From Nocardioides dongkuii (lineage in GTDB: Bacteria; Actinomycetota; Actinomycetes; Propionibacteriales; Nocardioidaceae): a stretch of 64,000 bases of DNA. The translations under genes were made by a program, and so were the position numbers. The notes beneath the pieces are model-generated. The model searched no databases. It was not told where the DNA came from and saw nothing but the letters and a program-made list of their open reading frames with translations. Shown here in pieces: positions 1 through 9,807 of this stretch. The stretch is taken from contig NZ_CP059903.1 in the NCBI RefSeq assembly GCF_014127485.1, positions 3,346,001-3,410,000 of the forward strand, in the 5' to 3' direction. Each line of letters opens with the position of its first letter. Positions within the stretch are counted from its first letter, which is position 1.

Positions 1-672
1 CTCGCGCACGCGCTGCTCTCCTCGGGCAAGCAGGGCACCTACGCCACCACGATCGTCTCCTCGAGCCTGCTCCGCACCATGGCCGCGGCCGCCGGCCAGC
101 CGTACGCCGAGACGCTCACCGGCTTCAAGTGGATCGGCCGGGTCGAGGACCTGGCCTTCGGCTACGAGGAGGCGCTCGGCTACTGCGTGGACCCCGAGCA
201 CGTCCGCGACAAGGACGGCATCTCGGCCCTGTTGTTGCTCTGCGAGCTGGCCGCGGGCGCCAAGGCCGAGGGGCGCGGGCTCGTCGACCTGCTCGACGAC
301 CTCGCCCGCACCCACGGGCTGCACGCCACCGACCAGCTCTCGGTGCGGGTCACGGACCTCGCGCAGATCGGCGCGGCGATGGAGCGGCTCCGCAGCGCCC
401 CGCCGGCGGTGCTGGGCGGCCTCGCCGTCGAGCGCGTCGACGACCTGTCCCTCGGCGGCGCGGGGCTGCCCCCGACCGAGGGCCTCCGCTTCGTGCTCGC
501 GGAGGGCGCCCGGGTGGTCGTCCGCCCGAGCGGCACCGAGCCGAAGCTGAAGTGCTACCTGGAGGTCGTGGTGCCGGTCGAGGCGGACGGCGACGTGGAC
601 GCCGCCCGGATCTCGGCCACCGGCCGGCTGGACGCCGTGCGCACCGACATCGCCGCCGCGGCCGGCATCTAG
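1..672 (+). CDS. Phosphohexomutase (phosphomannomutase/phosphoglucomutase family), C-terminal part
   Basis: The reading frame is open from the first base, so the N-terminus lies upstream of the window; about 223 residues are present. This is the C-terminal portion of an alpha-D-phosphohexomutase, which moves a phosphate between C1 and C6 (or C5 for pentoses) of a sugar. The visible part contains GFKWIG and an EEALGY segment (sugar-binding loop) and, near the end, the phosphate-binding loop VRPSGTEPK of domain 4. It lies just upstream of deoC and nucleoside salvage genes, so it may process sugar phosphates from nucleosides; a phosphopentomutase-like role is an inference. Its stop codon overlaps the stop of the convergent next gene. 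Confidence 0.9.
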   Translation, partial: LAHALLSSGKQGTYATTIVSSSLLRTMAAAAGQPYAETLTGFKWIGRVEDLAFGYEEALGYCVDPEHVRDKDGISALLLLCELAAGAKAEGRGLVDLLDDLARTHGLHATDQLSVRVTDLAQIGAAMERLRSAPPAVLGGLAVERVDDLSLGGAGLPPTEGLRFVLAEGARVVVRPSGTEPKLKCYLEVVVPVEADGDVDAARISATGRLDAVRTDIAAAAGI

Positions 673-1304
673 AGGACCAGCGCCGCCACGAACGCCACGA
701 CCGTGCCGGTGAGCAGCCCGATCTCCAGCCACGCCGGCTCCCGGCGTACCTGCCGGGCCAGGTCCTCCTGCTCGGGGGAGAACCGGGCGACCCCCTCCAT
801 CGCCCGGGCGTCGTCGACCAGCCGCCGCAGCCGGTCCTCGACGTAGTCGGGGTAGGACTTGGTGGCCAGCGCCGCGGCGCCGGCCGCGTCGGGCCGCGGC
901 GCCGAGCCGCCCTTGACGACCTGGCGCAGGGACCGGCCCAGCGCCGGCGAGACGAACCGCCGCTTGCCCACCCGGACCGCCAGCACCTGGCGGACGGCGA
1001 GCTCCTCGACGGCGGCGAGCGGGATCCGCACCGTCTCGAACGAGTTGCGCAGCACCAGCAGCCGCCCCTCGACGGCGACTCCCGGCTTGAGCATCGTGGC
1101 CCAGACCAGGACGGCGCCCACCAGCGCGGCGGCCACGACCTCGGCCGGGAGACCGTCGGGGCCGTCGACCGCGCCCGCCACCGCCAACACCAGGGCCACC
1201 AGCAGGCCGAGCACGCCCATGACCCGTCCGCTCGTCGGCCGGAACCGCTCAACCGGCCCCTCGTGCCCTGCCACCAGCGGCTCCCTTCGCGTTTCGGTCC
1301 CCAT
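669..1304 (-). CDS. Membrane protein with PH-like domain, function unknown
   Basis: 211 residues from the ATG at 1304. Two transmembrane helices lie near residues 29-46 and 54-71. They are followed by a soluble beta-rich stretch (LKPGVAVEGRLLVLRNSFETVRIP) that looks like a bacterial PH domain, and a last hydrophobic helix forms the C-terminus. This layout is common in small actinobacterial membrane proteins of unknown role. It is convergent with the mutase gene and divergent from deoC with only 24 bases between the two starts, so the two share a compact promoter region. I do not recognise a specific function. Confidence 0.75.
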   Translation of the reverse strand: MGTETRREPLVAGHEGPVERFRPTSGRVMGVLGLLVALVLAVAGAVDGPDGLPAEVVAAALVGAVLVWATMLKPGVAVEGRLLVLRNSFETVRIPLAAVEELAVRQVLAVRVGKRRFVSPALGRSLRQVVKGGSAPRPDAAGAAALATKSYPDYVEDRLRRLVDDARAMEGVARFSPEQEDLARQVRREPAWLEIGLLTGTVVAFVAALVL

Positions 1305-1316
1305 CGGGGCCAACCC

Positions 1317-1322
1317 TATGCT
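1317..1322 (+). promoter_or_regulatory. -10 box for leaderless deoC
   Basis: TATGCT lies 6 nt before the GTG start of deoC. Actinobacterial transcription starts about 7 nt after the -10 box, so the mRNA should begin at the start codon. No Shine-Dalgarno sequence is visible. No clear -35 box is seen. Confidence 0.55.
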
Positions 1323-1328
1323 GGGCGG

Positions 1329-2291
1329 GTGACAGCCACCCCCAGCGTCGCGGGTGCCTCCGACTTCGCCGACCTCACCGGGTCCGACGCGAGCCTGCGA
1401 CGATTCCTCCACGGCCTGCCCGGCGTCGACCAGGTCGGCGCCGAGGCCCGCGCCGCCACCCTCGGCACCCGGTCGATCAAGACCACCGCGAAGGCGTTCG
1501 CGATCGACCTGGCGATCCGGATGGTCGACCTCACCACGCTGGAGGGCCAGGACACCCACGGCAAGGTGCGCGCGCTCGCCAGCAAGGCGATGCGCCCCGA
1601 TCCCACCGATCCCGACTGTCCCCCGACCGCCGCCGTCTGCGTCTACCCCGACATGGTCGGCGTCGCCCGGGAGACGCTCGGCGACAGCGGCGTGCACGTC
1701 GCCTCCGTCGCCACGGCGTTCCCGAGCGGCCGCGCCGCCCTCCCCGTCAAGCTCGCCGACACCCGCGACGCCGTCGAGGCCGGGGCCGACGAGATCGACA
1801 TGGTCATCGACCGCGGCGCCTTCCTCTCCGGCCGCTACCTGCAGGTCTTCGAGGAGATCGTCGCGGTCCGCGAGGCGTGCGGCCCGGCCCACCTCAAGGT
1901 GATCTTCGAGACCGGCGAGCTGCAGACCTACGACAACGTACGGCGGGCCAGCTGGCTGGCGATGCTGGCCGGCGCACACTTCATCAAGACCTCGACCGGC
2001 AAGGTGCAGCCGGCCGCCACCCTCCCCGTCACGCTGGTGATGCTGGAGGCGGTCCGCGACTTCCGCGACGCGACCGGCCAGATGGTGGGCGTCAAGCCCG
2101 CCGGCGGCATCCGCACCACCAAGGACGCCATCAAGTACCTCGTGATGGTCAACGAGGTCTGCGGCGACGACTGGCTCGACCCGGACTGGTTCCGGTTCGG
2201 CGCCTCCACGCTCCTCAACGACCTGCTCATGCAGCGCACCAAGATGCGCACCGGCCGCTACTCCGGCCCCGACTACGTCACCCTGGACTGA
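1329..2291 (+). CDS. deoC: Deoxyribose-phosphate aldolase
   Basis: 320 residues from a GTG start chosen because it sits 6 nt after a TATGCT -10 box and the preceding frame has no family similarity. The enzyme cleaves 2-deoxyribose-5-phosphate to glyceraldehyde-3-phosphate and acetaldehyde. The Schiff-base lysine is in FIKTSTGK and the second conserved lysine in VGVKPAGGI; EIDMVIDRG is the typical core strand. It is followed 5 bases after its stop by an aldehyde dehydrogenase that could oxidise the acetaldehyde. It belongs to the same salvage pathway as deoA, cdd and add elsewhere in the window. The length is longer than the E. coli enzyme (about 260) and typical of the longer actinobacterial form. 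Confidence 0.95.
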   Translation: MTATPSVAGASDFADLTGSDASLRRFLHGLPGVDQVGAEARAATLGTRSIKTTAKAFAIDLAIRMVDLTTLEGQDTHGKVRALASKAMRPDPTDPDCPPTAAVCVYPDMVGVARETLGDSGVHVASVATAFPSGRAALPVKLADTRDAVEAGADEIDMVIDRGAFLSGRYLQVFEEIVAVREACGPAHLKVIFETGELQTYDNVRRASWLAMLAGAHFIKTSTGKVQPAATLPVTLVMLEAVRDFRDATGQMVGVKPAGGIRTTKDAIKYLVMVNEVCGDDWLDPDWFRFGASTLLNDLLMQRTKMRTGRYSGPDYVTLD

Positions 2292-2296
2292 TCGCG

Positions 2297-3732
<1,436 letters not shown>

Positions 3733-3736
<4 letters not shown>

Positions 3737-4605
3737 GCGACCGCATCGACGTCCGCAAGACCTACAAGCTCTACATCGGCGGGGCCTTCCCCCGCTCGGA
3801 GTCCGGGCACTCCTACGAGGTGCGCGACGCCGGCGGCGCGTTCGTGGCGAACGCCGCGCTCGCCTCCCGCAAGGACGGCCGCGACGCGGTCGTCGCCGCC
3901 CGCAAGGCGTTCGGCGGCTGGTCGGGCCGCACGGCGTACAACCGCGCGCAGGTGCTCTACCGCGTCGCCGAGGTGATGGAGGACCGCCGCCCGCAGTTCG
4001 TGCAGGCGGTCCAGCAGTCCGAGGGGCTGCGGGCCAAGGACGCCGACCGCGTCGTCGACGAGGCCGTCGACCGGCTGGTCTGGTTCGCCGGGTGGGCCGA
4101 CAAGGTCACCCAGGTCGTCGGCGGCGCCAACCCGGTCGCGGGGCCGTACTTCAACCTCTCCACCCCCGAGCCGACCGGCGTCGTCGCCGTGCTGGCGCCG
4201 CAGGCGTCCTCACTGCTCGGGCTGGTCAGCGTGATCGCGCCCGTGGTCGTCACCGGCAACACCGCGGTGGTCGTCTCCTCCTTCGAGCGCCCGCTCCCGG
4301 CGGTCACCTTCGCGGAGGTCCTCGCGACCTCCGACGTCCCCGGCGGCGTGGTCAACATCCTCACCGGCTCCGCGGCGACGATCGGTCCGTGGCTCGCCTC
4401 GCACATGGACGTCAACGCGATCGACCTCGTCGGCGTCGCCGGCGACCCGGCGCTGGCCGCCGAGCTCGAGGTCGCGGCCGCCGACAACCTCAAGCGGGTA
4501 CGCCGCGCGCCGGCCGCCGAGCCGGACTGGGCCGTGGAGCCCGGACTGGGCTCGATGACCGCGTTCCTCGAGACCAAGACCGTCTGGCACCCGATCGGGG
4601 TCTAG
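3733..4605 (+). CDS. Aldehyde dehydrogenase-like protein lacking the catalytic domain
   Basis: 290 residues from a GTG that overlaps the previous stop. It aligns by eye with the N-terminal NAD-binding domain of aldehyde dehydrogenases (KLYIGGAFPRSES near residue 10; AEVLATSDVPGGVVNILTG near residue 200). It then skips the whole catalytic domain and ends with FLETKTVWHP, which resembles the C-terminal oligomerisation tail of the family. The PWN motif is replaced by APQAS, and neither ELGGK nor a catalytic cysteine is present. It should therefore be inactive alone and may act as a partner subunit of the coupled upstream enzyme. The frame is intact and ends cleanly, so it is not an obvious pseudogene. 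Confidence 0.85.
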
Positions 4606-5144
4606 CGCCACGCTGCGGCGTCCGCCAGCTCGGTCATGGCGGCCTGCACGTCGCCCGCGGCCAGCGGCGCGTCGGACTCGAGCCGGAACTCCATCAGCAC
4701 GGACTCCGACACCAGCGCGACCATCGAGCTGGTGCCGGCGGCGCCGTCGTCCGGGAGCGCTGCGCACGCCCGGCGCTCCGGCCCGAGCCAGTCGACCTCC
4801 TCGCCCGGCACGTCGTCGACGATGCTGCCGAGCACGGCGCACCGCTTGTCGAACTGCTCGGTGGCGGAGGCGGGGACCTCGTCCTCGCTGGTCGCCGGGA
4901 CGGGACGCCGCTGCACGGTGACCGCCCCGCCGTCCGTCTCCTGCCGACAGGTCCCGTCCTCGACGAGCGGACCGCCGCTCGCGCTCCAGCCGACCGCGTC
5001 CAGTGCCGCGGGGGGCACCAGATCGGTGCAGTCGGCGGCACTCGTCGGGTCGTCGGTCGGGGCGGTGGGCTCGTCGGCCTCGTCGGAGCACCCGCCCAGG
5101 AGGAGGGTCAGGGTGGCCGCCGTCGCGACCGCGTGGCGGAACAT
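4602..5144 (-). CDS. Secreted lipoprotein, DUF3558-like, paralogue of the next gene
   Basis: 180 residues from the ATG at 5144, chosen because a signal peptide starts there and ends in the lipobox LLLGGC. After an Asp/Thr-rich linker the mature domain has four cysteines in CTDLV, GTCRQ, KRCAV and RACAAL. The same four positions are conserved in the neighbouring lipoprotein, which suggests two disulphides. The size and cysteine pattern resemble the DUF3558 lipoproteins of actinobacteria, but the family assignment is tentative. The function is unknown. Its stop overlaps that of the convergent dehydrogenase-like gene. Confidence 0.8.
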   Translation of the reverse strand: MFRHAVATAATLTLLLGGCSDEADEPTAPTDDPTSAADCTDLVPPAALDAVGWSASGGPLVEDGTCRQETDGGAVTVQRRPVPATSEDEVPASATEQFDKRCAVLGSIVDDVPGEEVDWLGPERRACAALPDDGAAGTSSMVALVSESVLMEFRLESDAPLAAGDVQAAMTELADAAAWR

Positions 5145-5192
5145 TGCAGGACTCACGCGTGCGGACCTACCCAGCACGGTCCCGGCTGAACC

Positions 5193-5759
5193 TCACCAGG
5201 TCTGCTCGACCCGCTCCGTCAGCATCGTGAGGCCCGCACGCAGGGACTCGACCGGGGTCGGCGTCGAGGCGACGACCTGCACCTCCACGAGCGCGAGGTC
5301 GTCGGTCAGCACGTACATCCGCGCGACGCCGGTCTCGGAGCCCTCCTCGAGCTCCAGGAGGCACGCCTCGGTCTCGCCGAGCCACGTGGTCTCCTCGTCG
5401 AGGACGCCGCCGGACTCCTGCTCGAGGCCGGAGCAGGCCTCCCGGTACGCCGTCCGCGAGTCCTCGTCGTAGCCGGCCGCGAGGTCCTGCCGCTCGCCGA
5501 CGGTGAGCACGTCGCCACCGCCCGACCACTCGCAGCGGCCGACCGACTCCCCCGCCGTCCCGCCGGGCGTCCACCCGAGGGCCGTGACCACCTCGTCGTC
5601 GACGAGCTGGTCGCACGTCTCGGAGGAGACCGGCGTCGGGTCGGCCGACTCGACCGTGTCGGTGCCCGGGGTCGCGCCGGCGTCCGTGTCGTCGCCGCAG
5701 CCGGTGAGCGCGAGGGCGCCGAGCAGCGTGGCCAGGGCGAGGGCAGGGGTCCGGACCAT
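5193..5759 (-). CDS. Secreted lipoprotein, DUF3558-like, paralogue of the previous gene
   Basis: 188 residues from the ATG at 5759. The signal peptide MVRTPALALATLLGALALTGC ends at the lipobox LTGC. The mature part matches the gene at 4602-5144: TCDQLV, ALGWTPGG, GRCEW, REACSGL and TWLGETEACL line up with CTDLV, AVGWSASGG, GTCRQ, KRCAVL and DWLGPERRACAAL. The two are a tandem duplication on the same strand, 48 bases apart. It is next to a divergent ESX-like operon; a role in the envelope near that system is only a guess. Confidence 0.82.
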   Translation of the reverse strand: MVRTPALALATLLGALALTGCGDDTDAGATPGTDTVESADPTPVSSETCDQLVDDEVVTALGWTPGGTAGESVGRCEWSGGGDVLTVGERQDLAAGYDEDSRTAYREACSGLEQESGGVLDEETTWLGETEACLLELEEGSETGVARMYVLTDDLALVEVQVVASTPTPVESLRAGLTMLTERVEQTW

Positions 5760-5844
5760 GGCTCCGGCGTACCCGGCGCCTCTCCCGCGGAAACCTGGAC
5801 GCCGGGGCGTTTGACCTGGGGACGACGGCGGTAGGAAGGCACTC

Positions 5845-6372
5845 GTGCCCGGCGACACGATCCCTGACCAGCAGACCGCGAGCGGTCTCGACGACGAGGG
5901 CTGCCTGTCGGTGACCGTCGACGGCGCCGACCGCGTCGTCGAGGTCCACGTCGTGACCGACGCGCCCCGTCTCCGACGGCCCGACGGCCTCCGGGCCGCC
6001 GTCGACGAGGCGGCGCGCGCGGCGCGGGTCGCGCGGCGCGACGCCGGGCGGCCCGACGTCGCGGTCGGGAGCGGCATGCCCGAGGCCGTGCGCGCCACGC
6101 ACCAGCCGGTCGTGGCGGTGCAGAACTGGATGGGCACCGGCTGGCGGCCCGACCCGGCCGACCTGGTCCCCCACCACTACGACACCGACGACCTCGGGCC
6201 GACCACCGGCGTCTCCGACAACGACTGCGTCAGCGTCACCCTCGGCCTCGCGAGCGCCGGGGGCATCGTCACCGCCGACCCGGGCTGGCTCGCCAACGCC
6301 CGCACCTCCCACCTCGAGCGCGCCGTGCTGCAGGCATTCGACCAGGCCTACCGGAAGCGAGACGACCGATGA
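5845..6372 (+). CDS. Protein with two YbaB/EbfC-like repeats, first gene of an ESX-like operon
   Basis: 175 residues from a GTG with a good Shine-Dalgarno (AGGAAGG, 5 nt spacing). Two related units are visible: residues 14-65 begin GLDDEGCLSVT and residues 122-175 begin GVSDNDCVSVT. Each is followed by a short hairpin and a long helix (LRAAVDEAARAAR and LERAVLQAFDQAYRK). This strand-strand-helix plan is that of YbaB/EbfC-type proteins, which usually carry one copy. Proteins of this type occur beside type VII secretion substrates in actinobacteria. The stop overlaps the start of the EspC-like gene (ATGA), so the three genes form one operon. Confidence 0.7.
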   Translation: MPGDTIPDQQTASGLDDEGCLSVTVDGADRVVEVHVVTDAPRLRRPDGLRAAVDEAARAARVARRDAGRPDVAVGSGMPEAVRATHQPVVAVQNWMGTGWRPDPADLVPHHYDTDDLGPTTGVSDNDCVSVTLGLASAGGIVTADPGWLANARTSHLERAVLQAFDQAYRKRDDR

Positions 6373-6701
6373 CCGACCGGGGATCCTTCAACGTCCAGAG
6401 CGAGGCGCTGCGCCGCGCCGCGGCGATGTGGGCCACCGCCGCCACCGACATGGGCAAGGCCCTCACCGAGATCGGGCCGGGGGTGGGGGGCGGCGACTCG
6501 TTCGGCGTCCTCGCGGGGTCCTCCGGCGTCTCGGGGCACTACGACGAGTGGAGCAGGGAGATGCAGAAGGCGCTGCAGACCGGCAAGAGCAACTTCGAGT
6601 ACCTCGACGCCGCGCTGGTCTCCACGGCGAACGACTACGACGGCACCGACAGCACCGTCGCCGCCGACATGCAGACCCTGGACAGGATGATCGAGCAGTG
6701 A
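6369..6701 (+). CDS. EspC/WXG100-like small helical protein
   Basis: 110 residues with an ATG start overlapping the previous stop. The protein is helical. An N-terminal helix (SEALRRAAAMWATAATDMGKAL), a glycine-rich turn (GVGGGDSFGVLAG) and a second long helix (HYDEWSREMQKALQTG) give the helix-turn-helix hairpin expected of ESX-type substrates, and the size fits the WXG100/EspC class. No exact WXG is present in the turn. It has no signal peptide, in keeping with type VII export. Its stop overlaps the next start (GTGA). The secretion machine itself is not encoded in this window. Confidence 0.72.
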   Translation: MTDRGSFNVQSEALRRAAAMWATAATDMGKALTEIGPGVGGGDSFGVLAGSSGVSGHYDEWSREMQKALQTGKSNFEYLDAALVSTANDYDGTDSTVAADMQTLDRMIEQ

Positions 6702-7534
6702 GCGGCGACCCGAAGACCTTCGCCGACCTCCTCGAGCAGTTCAACGAGAAGTACGGCGACTTCCAGGACCAGTTCTGGGACTCCTACAACAAGATCATCG
6801 ACATGCTCAACGGCGCCGCCGCCTCCTTCGGCCAGTTCCTCGACGACATCCTTCCCGGGAAGAACGAGGTCGAGCACGCGATCAAGAAGTGGAACGACGA
6901 GATCGAGCCCGCGCTCACGAAGGGGATGCGCGAGATCCAGGAGAAGCTCGAGGACGCGGTGAACAGGCTCGCCGGCAACCCCGGGAACCTCCAGATCTGG
7001 GCCCAGAACTACGTCGACGCCCAGGGCATGATCTTCAAGCAGCGCAACGAGGTCGAGATCGCCAGCGACGTCGAGGGGGCGTGGTCCGGCGCGGCGTACG
7101 ACAAGTACAAGGCCGTCTCCGACGTCCAGCACTCCCACCTCGAGAAGCTCGGCGAGGCGCTGGAGGAGGGCGGCAAGCTGACCAGCGCGGCCGCCAACAA
7201 GATCCTCGAGCTGTGGCGCAAGCTGATCTACGAGTTCGCGTCGTTCGGCACCGACATCCTCGACATCCTCGCCAGCGCGACCGACGCCTCGAAGATCATC
7301 TCCTTCGAGGTGCCGACGATCATCGAGGCGGTTGCCAAGGTGTGGCAGAAGGTCGTCAACATCACCGACCTCCTCCTGGAGTTCATGAACGCCCAGGCGA
7401 CCACCGACACGATCAACTGGCAGGCGCTGGCCAACACCTCCGGAGGCGTCGCGAACAACGAGTGGCCGCTGATCTCCGAGGGCGCCAGCGACACCATGAA
7501 CGACGGCGGCGCCTGGGTCCCCCAGCCCGCCTGA
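6698..7534 (+). CDS. Helical protein with WSG motif, probable ESX-type substrate or partner
   Basis: 278 residues from a GTG coupled to the previous stop. The protein is almost entirely helical with long amphipathic stretches. At about residue 127 there is EGAWSGAAYDKY, a WXG-type turn between two helices, as in LXG/WXG effectors and PPE-like partners. A hydrophobic stretch with LLLEFMNAQ occurs near residue 225. No enzymatic toxin domain is recognisable at the C-terminus. It is the last gene of the three-gene operon with the YbaB-like and EspC-like proteins, and I infer that it is exported or acts as a partner of the small protein. Confidence 0.7.
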   Translation: MSGDPKTFADLLEQFNEKYGDFQDQFWDSYNKIIDMLNGAAASFGQFLDDILPGKNEVEHAIKKWNDEIEPALTKGMREIQEKLEDAVNRLAGNPGNLQIWAQNYVDAQGMIFKQRNEVEIASDVEGAWSGAAYDKYKAVSDVQHSHLEKLGEALEEGGKLTSAAANKILELWRKLIYEFASFGTDILDILASATDASKIISFEVPTIIEAVAKVWQKVVNITDLLLEFMNAQATTDTINWQALANTSGGVANNEWPLISEGASDTMNDGGAWVPQPA

Positions 7535-7577
7535 GGGCCCCCGACGACGCGCGGGCGCGCTCGGGCAGACTGTCCCG

Positions 7578-8189
7578 GTGCGCGCCCGTGTGATCGTCCT
7601 CGCCGGCCCCTCGGGCGCCGGCAAGTCCCGGCTCGCCGAGCGGATCGGGCTGCCGATCCTCCGCCTCGACGACTTCTACAAGAGCGCGGGCGACCCGACC
7701 CTCCCCCTCATCCGCGAGGGCGCCAATGCCGGGCTCGTCGACTGGGACGACCCGCGGTCCTGGGTGCTCGAGGACGCCGTGGCCGCGATGACCGAGCTGT
7801 GCCGGACCGGGCACGCGGAGGTCCCGATCTACGACATCGCCCACGACGGCCGGTGCGGGGTCCGCACGCTCGACCTCGCCGGCGGCCCGTTGTTCGTGGC
7901 GGAGGGGATCTTCGCCCAGGAGGTCGTGCCCGTCGCCCGGGAGGCCGGGCTGCTGGCCGCGGCGTACTGCGTCCGCCAGCACCCGCTGGTCACCTTCTGG
8001 CGACGGCTCACCCGCGACCTGCGCGAGCACCGCAAGCCGCCGCTGGTCCTGGTACGCCGGGGCCTGGCGCTGCTGCGCGACCAGCGGCGCGTCGTGGACC
8101 ACGCGGTCGCGCTCGGCTGCGTGCCGGTGACTCCCGAGGAGGCGCTGGCCGCCTCCCGCGAGCTGGCCGCGGCGGCGACTCCCCGCTAG
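7578..8189 (+). CDS. P-loop kinase, uridine kinase-like
   Basis: 203 residues from a GTG that lies 6 nt after CAGACT, a plausible -10 box for a leaderless mRNA. The Walker A loop GPSGAGKS is at residues 10-17, followed by RLDDFYK, which matches the substrate-binding region of uridine/phosphoribulokinase-type kinases (DDFY). VIPIYD-like (VPIYDIAHD) and [10 protein letters not shown] segments are also as in uridine kinases. The substrate is probably a nucleoside or pantothenate-like alcohol; uridine is the best guess given the salvage genes nearby. It is convergent with add, and the two stops overlap. Confidence 0.78.
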   Translation: MRARVIVLAGPSGAGKSRLAERIGLPILRLDDFYKSAGDPTLPLIREGANAGLVDWDDPRSWVLEDAVAAMTELCRTGHAEVPIYDIAHDGRCGVRTLDLAGGPLFVAEGIFAQEVVPVAREAGLLAAAYCVRQHPLVTFWRRLTRDLREHRKPPLVLVRRGLALLRDQRRVVDHAVALGCVPVTPEEALAASRELAAAATPR

Positions 8190-9289
8190 TCGAGCTCGGC
8201 GGCCAGCGAGGCGTACGCCGGCTTGAGGACGCGGCGGATCAGGTCGAAGCGCTCGTCGAAGGGCAGGAACGCCGACTTCATCGCATTGACCGTGAACCAC
8301 TCCAGGTCGCCCACGCCGTACCCGAAGGCCTCGACCAGCGACCAGAGCTCGTCGGTCATCGAGGTGCCGCTCATCAGCCGGTTGTCGGTGTTCACCGTGA
8401 CCCGGAAGCGGAGCCGCCGGAGCAGCCCGATCGGGTGCTCGGCGATGGAGGCGGCGGCCCCGGTCTGCACGTTGGAGGCCGGGCACATCTCGAGCGGGAT
8501 CCGCTTGTCGCGGACGTACGCCGCGAGCCGGCCCAGGACCACCTCGCCGTCGTCGCCGACCGTGATGTCGTCGATGATCCGGACGCCGTGGCCGAGCCGG
8601 TCGGCGCCGCACCACTGGATCGCCTGCCAGATCGACGGGAGCCCGAAGGCCTCGCCGGCGTGGATGGTGAAGTGGGAGTTCTCGCGCTGGAGGTACTCGA
8701 ACGCGTCGAGGTGGCGGGTGGGCGGGTAGCCCGCCTCCGCGCCCGCGATGTCGAAGCCGGCCACGCCGCGCTCGCGCCAGGCGACGGCGAGCTGGGCGAT
8801 CTCCATGGAGCGGGCCTGGTGGCGCATCGCGGTGAGCAGCTGCCGTACGGCGATCCGGCCCCCGGCCGCCTCGGTGGCCTGGTCGAAGCCCTCCTGGACC
8901 GCGGCGACGACCTCGTCGAGCGTCAGCCCGCCGGCGACGTGCTGCTCGGGCGCGTAGCGGACCTCGGCGTACACGACCCCGTCGGCGGCGAGGTCCTCGA
9001 CGCACTCCCGCGCCACGCGGGTGATGGCCGGACCGCTCTGCATCACCGCGACGGTGTGGTCGAAGGTCTCCAGGTAGCGCTCGAGCGAGCCCGAGTCGGC
9101 GGACTCCCGGAACCACCTGCCGAGCGACTCGGCGTCGGCCGCCGGCAGCTCGTGCCCGCAGTCGGCGGCCAGCTCCACGATGGTCTGCGGACGCAGTCCA
9201 CCGTCGAGGTGGTCGTGCAGGAGCACCTTCGGCGCCCGCAGGACCAGGTCGCGGGAGAGAGCGGTAGGTTCGGCGGCGGTGGCGCTCAT
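8186..9289 (-). CDS. add: Adenosine deaminase
   Basis: 367 residues from the ATG at 9289. The enzyme converts adenosine or deoxyadenosine to inosine or deoxyinosine. The zinc-binding LLHDHLDGG, the catalytic HAGE (TIHAGEAFG), DRLGHGVRI and [13 protein letters not shown] motifs are all present, the last with the DN variant of the usual DD that I associate with actinobacterial Add proteins. It is part of the nucleoside salvage set of the window (cdd, deoA, deoC) but stands alone on the minus strand, convergent with the kinase gene and divergent from the MaoC gene. Confidence 0.94.
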   Translation of the reverse strand: MSATAAEPTALSRDLVLRAPKVLLHDHLDGGLRPQTIVELAADCGHELPAADAESLGRWFRESADSGSLERYLETFDHTVAVMQSGPAITRVARECVEDLAADGVVYAEVRYAPEQHVAGGLTLDEVVAAVQEGFDQATEAAGGRIAVRQLLTAMRHQARSMEIAQLAVAWRERGVAGFDIAGAEAGYPPTRHLDAFEYLQRENSHFTIHAGEAFGLPSIWQAIQWCGADRLGHGVRIIDDITVGDDGEVVLGRLAAYVRDKRIPLEMCPASNVQTGAAASIAEHPIGLLRRLRFRVTVNTDNRLMSGTSMTDELWSLVEAFGYGVGDLEWFTVNAMKSAFLPFDERFDLIRRVLKPAYASLAAELD

Positions 9290-9334
9290 GGCGTCATCCC
9301 ACCACAGACCACCGAAGCGGAGGGCAACCCCACG

Positions 9335-9787
9335 ATGCGCGTCTTCACCAGCCTGGACGAGGTGGCGGCGGCCGCCGGGCAGGACCTCGGCAGCACCGAC
9401 TGGATCGAGATCGACCAGGAGCGGGTCGACCGCTTCGCCGAGGCGACCGGCGACCACCAGTGGATCCACGTCGACGTGGAGCGCGCGAAGGACGGGCCGT
9501 TCGGCGGCACCATCGCCCACGGCTACCTCACGCTGTCGCTCGTGCCGTGGCTCGGCAGCCAGGTCTTCGAGCTCGACACCCCGGGCGCCAAGCTCAACTA
9601 CGGCGTCAACAAGGTGCGCTTCCCCGCCCCGCTGCTCGTCGGCAAGCGGGTCCGCGGCCACGTCGCCTTCGGCGAGGTCACCGACGTGCCCGCGGGCACG
9701 CAGCTGATCATCCGCTACACCGTCGAGATCGAGGGCGAGCCGAAGCCCGCCTGCGTCGCCGAGACCGTCGTCCTGCTGCTCTCGTAG
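9335..9787 (+). CDS. MaoC-like (R)-specific enoyl-CoA hydratase
   Basis: 150 residues, the usual single hot-dog length. [12 protein letters not shown] at residues 32-43 is the hydratase-2 motif holding the catalytic Asp and His, and the [16 protein letters not shown] helix follows as in the family. These enzymes hydrate trans-2-enoyl-CoA or related thioesters. The ATG at 9335 was chosen at the family N-terminus; a GGAGG lies somewhat far upstream. No fatty acid genes are adjacent, so its pathway cannot be told from context. Confidence 0.88.
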   Translation: MRVFTSLDEVAAAAGQDLGSTDWIEIDQERVDRFAEATGDHQWIHVDVERAKDGPFGGTIAHGYLTLSLVPWLGSQVFELDTPGAKLNYGVNKVRFPAPLLVGKRVRGHVAFGEVTDVPAGTQLIIRYTVEIEGEPKPACVAETVVLLLS

Positions 9788-9794
9788 CCACCGC

Positions 9795-9800
9795 TACCCT
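9795..9800 (+). promoter_or_regulatory. -10 box for leaderless amidase gene
   Basis: TACCCT ends 7 nt before the GTG start of the amidase gene. No Shine-Dalgarno is present between the box and the start codon, so a leaderless mRNA is likely. Confidence 0.5.
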
Positions 9801-9807
9801 TCGCGGC

